DNA of 64,000 bases from Phaseolus vulgaris (Eukaryota; Streptophyta; Magnoliopsida; Fabales; Fabaceae): positions 16,387,250-16,451,249 of the forward strand of contig NC_023753.2 in NCBI RefSeq assembly GCF_000499845.2. Reading direction: 5' to 3'. The notes beneath the pieces are model-generated. The model saw nothing but the letters and a program-made list of their open reading frames with translations, searched no databases and was not told where the DNA came from. The position numbers were made by a program, and so were the translations under genes. Shown one piece after another: positions 9,538 through 20,543 of the stretch (its first letter is position 1; every line of letters starts with the position of its first letter).

Positions 9538-11045
9538 ATAACATGCTGGGCAAGGGCAAGCTCGCTGAATTGAGGGCGCTCGCCCGAACCCATGGGTTGG
9601 CAACGGGCTCTCAAACAGTGCCGAACTCTGTGGTGGAGATCGCCACTGCTCAAGGCCGATCGCCACCCAAGGGTGCAGCTCCCTCCGATGTCCAAACCGC
9701 CACTCAACGCAAAAAACTGGTCCTCAAGAGACCCAAAAGGAAAGCCCCCCAGGTGATCCACGAGGAGGAAGAGGAGGACGACGAGGCCACTGAAGATGGC
9801 CTTGTCACGAAGAGGAAGAGGGTGGCACCTTCTTCACCACCTGCACCACCCCCTCTTCCCACATCAACGCCGCCATCTACGCCTGCTCCTCCTCCATCAT
9901 CGCCACCCCCACAAGCTCCTGCTTCGCTAGTCCAAGCCATTCCACTGGCCACGGCGCCACCTGCGGCTGGGGCCCCCGAGCCAAACTTCATGGAGGACCC
10001 CCCGAGCACCTCCACGCCGTACGTATCAGCTGGAGGGGGTCCTCCTTCAAATGCCTCAGCCGCAGACGTTGCTCCAATCGGGGATGAGGTTGCTCATACC
10101 TCTCCAATTCTAATTACCGAATCCCCGACGTCGCCACCACGCCCAAAAGCGCTTACTGAAGAACCAACTAAAGAAGGTGGCGACGAAAACCAACAACAGG
10201 CCCACCCGGTGCCTCTACAGGCAGCAAACCTCCCTCTTGAGGTCACGAGGATGTGGGAGCCTTTATCTGCCAAGTTGAAGACGATAGCAGAAGACATCCC
10301 CACCATCATAACTAGAGCTATGGAGAGCTCCACCAGGAAGCTCCAGGATGACCTCTTCAACCTTAGAACTGAGAATAGCACCATGAGGGTTGAGGTGGAG
10401 AAGTTGTCCTTCAATCTGACACTCGCGGAGATTGAACACTCCCGAGTAGAAGATGCGATGAGCACCGAGCTCCAGTTGGCGCGCAAGGAGGCCACCGATC
10501 TCCGCCATAAGGTGCAGCAACTGGCTCAAGAAAAGATCGAACTGGAGAGCAAGATTGTGCCTTATCGCGTCAAGGTGGCTGACCTGGAGGCTCTCATAAA
10601 AACTGACGCCGACAAGGTGAAGAAACTGGAGCAAAGGTCAGCCGACCGGGAGATCTTCCTTGGCAAGGTGGAAAAGGCGAGGGATGACGCCATGGCTGAG
10701 CTCGACGAAGCCAACAAGGAAAAAGGGGAGCTTGCTGCTGAACTGGGCAAGGTGCAAGCAGAATCCAAGAAGGTTGCTGAAGACCTTCTCCAGGCTCAAG
10801 AAATCAACGAAAAACTCAAGAAGCAAGTAGAAGAGCTGGAGAAGCAGAACAAGGGGCTGAAAGAACAAACTGAAGAACTCAAGAAACAGATTGAAGAGCT
10901 TAATCTGAGTTCTGCCCAAATTCTGGCTGCTGGATTCGAAGCTGCACTGGAACAATTCGCCTGCTTGTTCCCCGATCTGGATCTCAGCATGGTGTCCCTT
11001 GACAACGAGGTAGTGGATGGGAAAGTGGTTCCCGCTGAAGACTGA
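9538..11045 (+). CDS. E1 opposite-strand gene, exon 2 (coiled-coil protein)
   Basis: An open 1508-bp exon (501 codons from the ATG at 9543, including the stop). From the ATG it reads MLGKGKLAELRALARTHGLA, a basic patch RKKLVLKRPKRKAPQ that could act as a nuclear localisation signal, an acidic run (EEEEEDDEATEDG), about 130 residues rich in Pro/Ser/Ala, and from about residue 230 a long alpha-helical coiled coil (repeated KKLEQRS, ELEKQNKGLKEQ, ELKKQIEELN). It ends in a conserved tail FEAALEQFACLFPDLDLS...VVDGKVVPAED. The same order is seen in E2 and E4. Together with exon 1 it would give a nuclear-type coiled-coil protein of about 800 residues; the role is unknown. The exon is intact here although exon 1 is not. 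Confidence 0.8.
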
Positions 11046-11096
11046 TCAGTTTACTCCATCCACTGCCTTTATACCTTCCTTTTGTGTATAACTTGT

Positions 11097-11102
11097 AATA
11101 AA
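11097..11102 (+). terminator. Poly(A) signal after the E1 opposite-strand gene
   Basis: AATAAA lies about 50 bp after the TGA stop of exon 2, in the T-rich sequence ttgtaataaactttatatc, on the strand of that gene. A plausible 3' end; no transcript evidence. Confidence 0.45.
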
Positions 11103-11640
11103 CTTTATATCTTCCTGTACATATGTTCTGAACTGATATTCACTTAATGAAATTACCTTGGCATTTCTTCCTGTAACTTCTTTGTCTGCTTTTAACTTCC
11201 CTTGCGTGCTTTACTTTAAAGAAATGACTTAGCGAATTCGTAGGCACGATCTTATACTTAACTGTTTCGAACCACTTCAACTTCAAACAACAATCACTTT
11301 AACAACTCGTAATCTTAAGGCAATTAACCTTAGCGTAAAATTACTCTTCAAGCAACAAACTTTAACTCAACTACTGGCTTAAAACATTGCTTCACCCGAT
11401 CTGCTTCATCAAAACGGGTCTTTAACTTACTCGCCACTGTTCGAACCTTTCCTGGTCGCCCAAGACTCTTGGCGATATCAGCTTCTTTCTGGTTTCATGC
11501 CTTGGCCATTGTTCCTTTATCTGGGGGTAGAGACGCCTTTCGAATCCTTCTCTACCTTCCTGAACTTCAAAACAAGAGACCGGGTGGCTAGGCGCTCTCT
11601 TCGAACCTACCTTAGCCACCTTCCAAACTTCTTCCACCCT
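11103..11640. other. E1 spacer without genes
   Basis: Between the opposite-strand gene and the tandem arrays. No coding signal. Parts at about 11420-11640 match, reversed, the segment at 62110-62345 of E4, including gaaggtggctaag and agagcgcc. Confidence 0.55.
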
Positions 11641-11656
11641 TTACACCATACCTGAA

Positions 11657-12270
11657 CTCGTTCGAGACGAGAAGGATTTTATCTTGCCTGAACTCGCTCA
11701 TAGGCGAGAAGGTCTTTAACTCGCCTTAACTCGCTCGAAGGCGAGAAGGTCTTTAACTCGCCTGAACTCGCTCATAGGCGAGAAGGTCTTTAAATCGTGC
11801 CTCTACATTGCCCCAGGGGTTACATCTCTTCCCCCCCTAGAAACACTGAGGACTTTTACTGGTGCCTCTACATTGCCCCAGGGGTTACATCTTCTCGCCC
11901 CCAGAAACACTAAGGACTTTTCACTGGTGCCTCTACATTGCCCCAAGGGTTACATCTTCTCGCCCCCAGAAACACTGAGGACATTTCACTCTTTCTCGCC
12001 TGCACTCGCTCGACGGCGAGGAGGTCTTTAACTTGCCTCTAGATGCGCGAGGGCGTTGAGGTCTTTTAACTGGTGCCTCCGATCGCCGAAAGACGATGAG
12101 GACTTTAAACTTTAACTGATGCCTCCGATCGCCGAAAAACGATGAGGACTTTAAAACTTTAACTGATGCCTCCGATCGCCGAAAAACGATGAGGACTTTA
12201 AAACTTTAATTGATGCCTCCGATCGCCGAAAAACGATGAGGACTTTAAAACTTTTTAGAAAGCATGCAAT
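11657..12270 (-). repeat. E1 3' tandem-repeat arrays
   Basis: Three adjoining arrays. About 37-bp units, ctgaactcgctcataggcga and variants (11660-11790). About 65-bp units containing ctacattgccccaggggtta and agaaacactgaggac (11800-11990, three copies). About 47-bp units, gatgcctccgatcgccgaaa with cgatgaggac (12070-12250, four copies). The same three unit types occur in reverse order and orientation in E4 (61500-62100) with other copy numbers. Variable arrays downstream of pol are a known Tat trait. Confidence 0.85.
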
Positions 12271-12497
12271 ATATCTTTTACTTGCCTTAAATCACATATA
12301 AGCGACAAGGTCTTTCTTCAACACTTTCTGAAAACAACAAGCACGCAATCTAAAACAACTTTGAACTTTGAAAAACTCTTCTTTTATTGGGTGGCCTCAT
12401 CAAAAACCCTTCTTAGGGAAAAAAGAGTGCCCCCTTCAAACTGTTTTAACAGAGACATTGTAATATAACTTCGTGTTCGTTTTTACTTACAAGGCTC

Positions 12498-15400
12498 TTA
12501 ACTGTAATACAACTTCAGGTGCGTGGCGTTCCAAGTTCGAGGAATCGCCCCTCCTTCCAATGTCTCTAAGCGGTAGGCGCCGTTCCCGAGCGCCTCGGTT
12601 ATTCTGAACGGTCCCGTCCACTTAGGCGACAGTTTATTCTCCATCTCGTACTGATGGGCTTTCCTCATCACCAGGTTGCCTTCTCTAAACTTTCTCGGCA
12701 TCACCTTCGAGTTGTATCTTCGTTCAATCCTTCTCTTCACCGCCTCAGCTTTCAGTCTCGCCTCTTCCCTGACCTCATCCAGTAGATCCAGGTTCAGCCT
12801 TCTCTCTTCATTCGAGTCTTCCTTTACGAAGTTCTGGAATCTCGGCGAGCTCTCCTGAATTTCTACTGGAATCATCGCATCGCACCCAAAGACCAAGCTG
12901 AACGGGGTTTCATGGGTTCCTGACTGTTCGGTGGTATGGTACGCCCAGACTATACGGGGTACCTCCTCAGCCCAGCCTCCTTTGGCTTTCTCTAGCCTTC
13001 TCTTCAAACCTCTCAGCAACACCCGATTAGCTGACTCCAACTGGCCATTTGTCTAAGGGTGCTCGACGGATGCAAACACTTGTTGAATTCCCATCCCTTC
13101 GCAAAGCTTAGGCACACCAAACTGAGTCCCATTGTCCGACACCAGGCGCTTAGGCACACCAAACCGGCACACAATGTTCTTCCACACGAAACCTTTGATC
13201 TTGTGTGCGGTGATCTGAGCCACTGGTTCTGCTTCGATCCACTTGGTGAAATACTCAATCGCCACCACCAAGTACTTCATCTGCCTGATCGCCAGCGGGA
13301 AGGGTCCCAGGATGTCGATTCCCCAAGTATGAAACGACCAAGGGCTGTAAATCGACTTCAACTCCTCGGGAGGCGCCTTGTGCCAACCGGCGTGTTGTTG
13401 GCATTGTTTGCAACACTGGGCATACTTCTTGCAGTCTTCTCTCATCGATGGCCAGTAGTAACCTGCACGGAGAGTCCTCGCGGCCAGAGCTCGACCCCCG
13501 ACGTGGTTTCCGCATATACCTTCGTGGAGCTCTGCCATGATTCTCGTGCACTTCTCGCCATGTACGCATTCCAGGAGTGGGTGAGTGAACCCAAACCTGT
13601 ACAGATCGCCATCAATCAACGTGTACTTGCTAGAATTTTTCTTTACCTTCCTAGCCTCTGTCGGATCCAGTGGGAGAAGGCCATCTGCCAGGCACCGCTT
13701 GTACTGTGTTATCCAGGTGTCTGGCTCATGGATAGCGCAGACCTGTGTCATGCTCACCTTCTCTCCACGACATGCTCTAATTCTTGGCGATCTCAAAGTT
13801 TCTTGCGTCAGGGACTTATGACTTCTCGCTGCTTTCTCCGTCGACTTGCTTATCTGAAGAACCAGGTGATCTGCCACAAATGCTCTCGGCGTCTTCAGAG
13901 TTTCTTGAATCACCGTCCTCTGTCTACCCCCCTTGCCTGAACTGGCGAGCTTAGCTAGCAAGTCAGCACGGGCATTCTGTTCTCTGGGCACGTGCACTAC
14001 TTCAAAGGAGGCAAAGGCACTCTTCAATTCCTGCACATACTCCAAGTAAGCCGCCATTTGTGGATCTTTAGCCTGGAACTCGCCAGCAAAATCCCGGCGA
14101 TCAGCGCTTCATATTCTGCTTGATTGTTACTGGCTTTGAAGGCAAATCTCAAAGATTGTTCGATCAGCACGCCGTTTGGTCCTTCCAAAATGACTCCAGC
14201 ACCGCTACCCTGCTGGTTCGACGATCCATCCACCGAGAGTACCTAACGGAAGTCATCCCCTTCTACTCGTGTCGCCTCAGATGAGAGCTCGACCACGAAA
14301 TCTGCGAAGATTTGCCCCTTGATCGAGCCTCGGGGCTCATATTTAATGTCAAACTCTGACAGCTCCACTGCCCACTTCACCATCCTTCCCACAACGTCGG
14401 GCTTCTTCAAAACTTTCTGGATGGGCAGGTCAGTCATCACAAGTATGGTGAAGCTATGGAAATAGTGGCGTAACCTCCTCGCCGAAAATACCACAGCCAG
14501 CGCAGCCTTTTCCAGGGCCTGATATCTCGTTCCGGGGCCCCGCAGCACCTTACTAACAAAGTAGATAGGCTTTTGAACCTGATCTTGACCCTGGGCGAGC
14601 ACCGCACTCACCGCCCTCTCAGTTACAGCAAAATACAACCTGAGAGGGGTTCCCACCAGCGGTTTACACAAAACCGGCGGGCTCGCCAGATACTCCTTCA
14701 GCTTGACGAAGGCTTCCTCGCACTCCTTCGTCCAAGCAAACTTGTTATTGCGCCTCAAGCACTGAAAGTAGGGATGTCCCTTCTCTCCGCTAGCTGACAC
14801 GAAGCGAGACAGGGCTGCCATCCGACCTGTTAGCTGTTGAACTTCCTTCACCGTAGCTGGGCTCCTCATCGCCAAGATGGCGGCACACTTATCAGGGTTG
14901 GCCTCTATGCCTCTTTCAGTCAAGAGGAAACCCAAAAACTTTCCAGCCTCCACGCCGAAAATGCATTTCTCGGGATTAAGCTTTAATTTGAACTTGGCGA
15001 TCGTCGTGAACAATTCTTCCAAGTCTGCAACGTGCTTGCTTTTTTCTGGCGAGGTCACGACCATGTCATCGACGTACGCTTGCACGTTCCTTCCCAGCAT
15101 CGGTGCAAGTACTCGATCCATCAACCTCTGGTACGTGGCCCCCGCGTTCTTCAGCCCAAACGGCATCACCTTGTAGCAGTAGCACGATCTCTCCGTCATG
15201 AAGGCTGTCTTCTCTTCATCCATGGGATGCATCTTGATCTGATTATACCCCGAGAATGCGTCCAGGAAGCTCAACAACTTACACCCTGCAGCACTATCTA
15301 CCAGGGCGTCTATGCTCGGTAAAGGATACAAATCCTTTGGGCAAGCCTTGTTCAGGTCAGTGAAATCGACGCACATGCGCCATTTCCCGTTACTCTTCTT

Positions 15401-16398
15401 CACCAGCACGACATTTGCCAGCTATTCAGGGTACTGGACTTCCCTGATGTGGCCTGCAGCGAGGAGTTTCTGTGTTTCGTCCCTGATCGCCTGCCTCCTC
15501 TCCTCGTTGAACTTTCTTCTTCTTTGTCGCACTGGTCTCACCAAGTTATCCATCGCCAGATGATGGCACAAGAAGTCGGGATCGATCCCAGGCATGTCCG
15601 AAGCGGACTAGGCAAACGCATCCAGATGCCGTTCGATCACCTTGGCAATCTGGTCCTGGAGCTCAACCTCCAGGGATCTTCCCAGCTTGAAGATCTTTCC
15701 CCCGATTTCTCTCTCGAGCCACTGCTCGACGGGTTTTGGTCTGGTTTCTCTGGCGATCACCGCTCTGGCGATTCCCAGTTCTCTCGCTTCCTAGGGCGAT
15801 TCCTTGCCTCTTCTTCCTCCAGACCAGCGTCCCCCTCCCCCAGCTCAGCGTCCACCATCTCCACGTCCCGTCCGGCGGTCCCTTTTGTTACCGTCGATCT
15901 GGGCTTCACACCAGGAGGCGGGGTGGTCGTTACGTAACTCACCGATCTTTTGTTTTTCAGGCTATTCTCATAGCACTTTTTTGCTTCTTTCTGATCGGAC
16001 TTGATGGTGATCACCACCCCCTCCATAGATGGCAACTTCACCTTCATGTGCCGGGTCGACGGTATGGCACCTATCCTGTTGAGCGTGGGTCTTCCCAACA
16101 GGATGTTGTATGCTGAAGGAGCGTTTACAACAAGGTATTTGATTTTCTCTGTTCTTGAACCCGCCACATCTGTAAACGTTGTCCTCAATTCTATGTACCC
16201 CCTGACCTCCACCTGGTCACCAGCGAACCCATACAAACACCCTCCATAGGGCCTCAGCTGGTCAAGGGGCAGCTCCAGCTGCGTGAAAGTCGGCCAAAAC
16301 ATCACATCTGCCGAGCTTCCTTGGTCCACCAGCACCCTGTGGACCTTTCTTCCTGCTGTTATCAACGAAATTACTATGGGATCGTTGTCATGAGGCAC
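12498..16398 (-). pseudogene. E1 protease-RT-RNase H-integrase (broken)
   Basis: Decayed pol collinear with E4. Protease VDQGSSADVMFW and GRPTLNRIG (16398-15790); frameshift near 15790. RT with PEWLA now carrying a TAG near 15422, then WRMCVDFTDLN, MPFGLKNAGATYQRLMD and AYVDDM (15409-14400). A first degenerate RNase H, then a TAG at 14245-14243 where E4 has Trp. The second RNase H starts at MDGSSNQQGSGAG (14233) but is shortened by about 100 bp after GILLA. The integrase has its zinc-binding motif (CCKQCQQHA), TWGIDILGPF and VSDNGTQF, then an internal deletion and a TAG in HP*TNGQ (13055-13053). The C-terminus ends NATHLKLYYS at 12498. Several independent lesions, so inactive. Confidence 0.92.
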
Positions 16399-16404
16399 AA
16401 CATC

Positions 16405-17810
16405 CTAGAGATCTTGCTTGGTGAATGTAATATCCACTTCCGGCGAGTGGTCTTCAAACATATCCACCGTCATCACAGACCTCGCGTACCTCTTCCTCTG
16501 TGATGCGGTGCATCCACCTCCTGAGAAACCCCCTGCAATGGTGTGGATTTCTCCGTGCGTAGGCATCTCGTGCTGCTGAGCTTCAGCACCTGCTGGTTGG
16601 GAGGTTGACGCACCCCCCGTCCTCCTGTCCAGCAAATAGTCATTTAGGAACCCGCTCTTAACCAGATCGTCGAGCTGGTATCCTAAAGCTAAGCACGAAT
16701 CAACTGTATGACCAAAGCCCTGGTGAAACTCACACCAGGCATCTGGCTTTGGTCCCAGCACCTTGTCGCTCACCTTCTCTGGCGCTTTCAACCTGGCAGA
16801 TATATTGGGAATGGCGATCAGGTCCGCCAATCCCATGACAAACTTGTGCTTAGGCGGGCGATTGTATTCCCGGCGTGCTGGTTGCTGGCGTCCTTGGCCT
16901 CTGCCCTTGTTCTTCCTTGGATCATAAGGATGGCGAGTCCTCTTGGCCGCCGCTGTCTCCAGCACCCTCTGTGGCTGGATCCTGGTCTGGGCGCGTGGCC
17001 TAGCGGGAGCCACGCTTCCTCTCTTCTCGGCGACTTCACTCTCGTCGGCGATGTGGACCACCGCAAGTCGCCTAACCTCAGCAAACGTGGCGGGGTGAGC
17101 CCTGATCAATGCCTCGCAGAATGGTCCCGGCAGCACGCCCTTCTTAAATGCATAGACCAACATTTCTTCATCTTTGGCCAGCGATCTGACCATCTGCGCC
17201 CCAAAGCGATTCAGGTAGTCCCTGAGGGACTCTCCCTGGTATTGCCTTATATCAAACAAATCGTAAGACACCCTAGGTGGTGCCTTATTCACGATGTACT
17301 GCTCGACGAAAATCTTCGAGAACTGTTGGAAATTGGTAATGTGACCGTTAGGCAGGCTCACAAACCATTCCAGCGCCGTTCCCTGGAGTGTGCTCACGAA
17401 CATCTTGCAACACACGGCGTCCGATCCCCCTGACAGCATCATCTGTGTATGGAACGTGGTGAGATGAGCTTCAGGATCCTCCACGCCGGTGAAAACAGCC
17501 TTGACAGGTACCACACTCGTAGAAATAGGCGTGTCAGTAATCGCCTGAACAAAAGGCATAGGAAAAACACGAGGCGGTGTTCACGGCGCGACCTCTTTAG
17601 CAATAGGACGCCCTTGCTGCTCCTGAAGAGCCTGACGCAGCTCCTCAGTCACCTTGCTCAGCTCATCATTCCTGGCCCGAGAGGCGGCCAGGTCCTCATG
17701 CATTCTCGCCTGCTCTATGCGCGAGGCCTCCACAGTTGCCTGCAACGAGCGCATAATCTCTACCATCTGCGCCATGGTCATGGCGGCGGCGCCTTCAGCA
17801 GCGACGGCGC
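16405..17810 (-). pseudogene. E1 gag (truncated and broken)
   Basis: Gag of the E4 family. The first residues (through about Pro-Val of the N-terminus) are lost at 17810, where E3 begins. The N-terminal coiled coil (MTMAQMVEIMRSLQ, ARNDELSKVTEELRQALQ) ends at a TGA, 17583-17581. The Retrotrans_gag core runs from 17559: VFTGVEDPEAHLTTFHTQMM, LEWFVSLPNGHITNFQQF, SYDLFDIRQYQGESLRDYLN. A basic Arg-rich region follows, then the unusual knuckle CEFHQGFGHTVDSC. A TAG at 16407-16405 separates it from the protease. Orientation and order match E4. Confidence 0.9.
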
Positions 17811-18668
17811 CTTAGGTGGTTTTGAAAAGGTTGAAAACTATTTTGGTTGGTTGACTTGTTGTCAAACCAAAACAATCAATTGTTTCGTGATTTCAATCGA
17901 TTGTTTGTTTGAAAATCCTAACAAACTTCTGTTTTGTTAGTTGAGTGTGCTTTAAATGTTTTTTTAACTAAATACGCTCCTCTATTAAATGTTTTGACCA
18001 ATCTTTGAAAGCTATAAATAGTTTGTTTATGTTTTATATAAAAAAAAAAAAAAACATATTTGAGTTTTTCAGTTGTGAAAATTTTTGCTTTCAAATTTTG
18101 AACATTCACATTTCAGCTTTGGTTTTCTCAAGAGAGAGTGGAATAGGATTACATCTGTATTGATTTCAGATTGTTCTGTAAACAAGTCTAATTCGTTCTG
18201 AATACTTTGTAATTTCTGGTGTTGTAAGCCAAGGAATGTTGTGTGCTCTTGAGGTTGTCAAGATCAACACTCTTGGTGTGTGTTGTGCCAAAGGAAGTGT
18301 GTTTCTTAAAGGGTTCAAGGTTACTTCTTTGGTGGTTTGTGTGTAATCTGTTTTGATTGCTTAGTGGATTGCCCACTGGCTTCTGGGGACTGGATGTAGC
18401 TCTTGGTTTAAGAGCGAACCAGTATAAATTGTTTGTGTATCTCTTTCTTCCTTTAAACGCATTTAAATTCAGTTCTTATTGTTTTGCTGGTATAAACAAC
18501 GGATTGTTTTTCTGGTGCTTTGTTGTTTTGTGCTTTGTATCTTGGCTAACTGAATTTCCGATTGAGTTTCATACAAAGGATTTTGTTCTAGCTGAAAAAG
18601 TTTTCAAAAACCCCCCTTAAACAATTCACCCTCCCCCCCCTTCTTGTTTAAGACCATATATTCTGACA
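17811..18668 (+). repeat. E3 5' LTR, 5'-truncated
   Basis: Matches the 3' LTR from 35233 onward (cttaggtg, then tttgaaaaggttgaaaac, CTATAAATA TATA box, the CCCCCCTTAAACAATTCACC run and the end TATATTCTGACA). The first 227 bp of the LTR are absent because the sequence is fused to E1 at 17810/17811. It contains one AACAATCAATTGTTT / AATCGATTGTTTG motif pair (about 17868-17910). Confidence 0.88.
18012..18020 (+). promoter_or_regulatory. TATA box of E3 5' LTR
   Basis: CTATAAATA, also present at 35433-35441 in the 3' LTR. Confidence 0.55.
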
Positions 18669-18670
18669 AT

Positions 18671-18683
18671 TGGCATCAAGAGC
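18671..18683 (+). other. E3 primer binding site
   Basis: TGGCATCAAGAGC begins two bases after the LTR end. It is close to TGGTATCAGAGC, the usual initiator-Met tRNA complement in copia elements, with one substitution and one extra base. Confidence 0.65.
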
Positions 18684-18729
18684 TTGGTACTTGAAAAATA
18701 CTCAAGTTTGATCCTAAAATCTTTTTTCA

Positions 18730-19074
18730 ATGGCTGAAAAACTACCTTCTGGGAGGGTGCCTCAATTAATAGACCACCTTTGTTCTGTGGTTTGAATTAT
18801 CAATTTTGGAAAGTTAGAATGAAAATCTTTGTTGAATCTCTTGATAAAGGAATTTGGGATGCAATTTAAAATGGCCATTTTATTCCTAAATTTGAAAAGG
18901 ATGGATCTTCTATTGAAAAACCTTGGTCCCAATGGACTGATGCTGAAAATAAAAAAGGCCAAGTTTGATTGTATTGCCAAGAATATCATAACAATTGCTT
19001 TGAATTCGGATGAATTTTTCAGGATATCACAATGTTCATCGGCCAAGGAGATGTGGGACACTTTGGAAGTCACC
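18730..19074 (+). pseudogene. E3 copia gag, N-terminal part
   Basis: ATG at 18730 (MAEKLPSG), then in shifting frames the SIRE-type gag features PPLFCGLNYQFWKVRMKIF, VESLDKGIWDAI followed by a stop, KPWSQWTDAENKK and SDEFFRISQCSSAKEMWDT. At least two frameshifts and one nonsense codon. Coding stops at 19074, where the E2 LTR starts. The next gag codons present are at about 31603, so roughly 150 codons between the two ends are lost. Confidence 0.85.
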
Positions 19075-20035
19075 TGTACCGATCAAGTCATCGGGTGTGA
19101 TGACGTGGCACCAAGCGACAATATAGGCGTGTTGAACGGGACACCTAGCCGACAGAAGGGAAGTAAATCGGGAAGTCAGTATAGTCGTCGATCGCAAAAG
19201 TGGCGTTCTCCAATCTCTAATGTGTGTAACCGGCGGTCACCAGAGTTGCGTCACAGTCGCCGTATGTGAGTACTAGGAGATCAGGTGGTTTACACACCGC
19301 CGAAAGGGGCACATCGCTGAACGATCAGGAAAGCTTATTTAAGGTTTCCAAGAGGTACAAGTATCGAAGACGACTGATATGTTTGTCACGTAGCAGCGGA
19401 GGATGAGGTTATCAAATGATCACACCCTAGCCAGAGGTCGGGTCGAGGGAACAGTTTCCCAGAACATGCATGGTGCGCAAGTGAAGCAGATCGTGATGGC
19501 GGCATGCGAGACCACGGAGATGGTGCACGTGGTGGCACCCGATACTCGTCACTTAAGGGGTCGCGCTCCAAGGAAAGTCGTGCACCGAGTTAATCCCTGT
19601 ATGGATAACTTAGTCGAATGGCGAGAAGAGTAGAACTGACGTTCAAGTTGTGGAAGCTCCAGATGGTGACACGTGTACAGCTGGATGTGAGCCACACGTC
19701 TAGAGGTGTAACCGTCAGGAGAGAGAAAAGGCTCAGGTATATAAGGAACACTTAACAGATTTTTGAGGTACGCTTTCAGAACGCTTTTCAGTACAATGAG
19801 ATTCACTACGCACGATTCCTTGAGTTGAGATATTCTCTCTGAGTTTTTGGTGATTCCTCCACTGACTTGGGTGTCGGACCGCGATCGGCCGCAGTGGCGC
19901 CACTTTGTTTTCTTCAGGTTCTTGCGAGGAATTAAGGCGTGAAGAGCAAAAGCTAACATGGTGCGAAGCTGATCCAGAGGAGAGATCTTTGACGTGGCAA
20001 GACTCTTTCACTCAAGTCAAGCGGCAGGATCATCA
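19075..20035 (+). repeat. E2 5' LTR
   Basis: 961 bp, TGTACCGATCAAG to GGCAGGATCATCA. TATATAAG at 19738-19745. Carries the Tat-wide conserved block at 19859-19905 (ACTGACTTGGGTGTCGG, GCGATCGGCCGCAGTGGCGC). Confidence 0.92.
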
Positions 20036-20052
20036 GGCGCCCACCGTGGGGC
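20036..20052 (+). other. E2 primer binding site
   Basis: GGCGCCCACCGTGGGGC directly follows the LTR end. It is 17 of the 18 bases of TGGCGCCCACCGTGGGGC, a likely tRNA-Lys complement. E4 has the same site at 55410. Confidence 0.8.
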
Positions 20053-20145
20053 CGTGTAAAACGTGTTTCCCGTCCACAGCGTGAGTTTCTTGATGTTTCT
20101 ACAGTTCTTGTGTGGTTGTTAGCTGGTGCAACCATTTTCTGAAGT

Positions 20146-20344
20146 TTTTCACCGTTCGTTTGCGCATTCAATCGGTGAATCGAGGTTTTCACCGTTCGTT
20201 TGAGCATTCAATCGGTGAATCGAGGTTTTCACCGTTCGTTTGAGTTTTTAATCGGTGAATCGAGGTTTTCACCGTTCGTTGAGTTTTCAATCGGTGAATC
20301 GAGGTTTTCACCGTTCGTTTGAGTTTTCAATCGGTGAATCGGGG
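20146..20344 (+). repeat. 5 x 40-bp tandem repeat in the E2 leader
   Basis: Five head-to-tail units starting at 20146, 20186, 20226, 20266 and 20305 (40, 40, 40, 39, 40 bp). Each contains TTCACCG and, about 17 bp later, its reverse complement CGGTGAA, so each unit can form a small stem-loop. It lies between PBS and gag. E4's leader has only isolated pieces of the unit (ttcggtgaa, atcggtgaa). Confidence 0.9.
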
Positions 20345-20543
20345 GTTTTAGTGGAGAAGTAGGAAGTTCGTGTCGAGATCGCGAGTTTCCGTGGAAGTTT
20401 GAATATCCGAATCGATCGTTTGCTGTCGCGGTTGTTTTCTTGGAAGTTTTTTGAGGTTAGAGAAGTTCTAACCGATTGATTGCTGGATCAGTCGTTCCGG
20501 TGGTGAAGGTCCTGGTCGTTGGAGTTTGATCTGTTGATATTTC

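Larger units (their letters stand above)
7006..17810 (-). mobile_element. E1: Tat-lineage LTR retrotransposon, 5'-truncated
   Basis: Minus-strand element of the same family as E4. In its own order: gag (17810-16405), protease-pol (16398-12498), tandem repeats (about 12270-11640), an opposite-strand gene (8000-11100, plus), PPT (7835-7819) and 3' LTR (7818-7006). The 5' LTR, PBS, leader and first gag codons are absent. At 17810/17811 the sequence passes directly into the copia LTR of E3. The flank beyond the 3' LTR (acttt, 7001-7005, then H protease) shows it inserted in H. gag-pol has several stops and frameshifts, so it cannot move by itself. Confidence 0.9.

Noticed and set aside
13059..13940. 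Long plus-strand reading frame (293 codons)
   Set aside because: It is the reverse of E1 integrase/RNase H coding. The same shadow appears at 59803-60693 in E4, and it lacks any family motif.
16708..17433. Plus-strand frame of 241 codons
   Set aside because: Antisense shadow of E1 gag; its counterpart 56239-56964 in E4 is likewise a shadow.
20036..20052. tRNA-Lys gene fragment
   Set aside because: Only 17 bases complementary to a tRNA 3' end, directly after an LTR: a primer binding site.
20146..20344. CRISPR-like array
   Set aside because: The units are contiguous without unique spacers, and lie in a plant retrotransposon leader.
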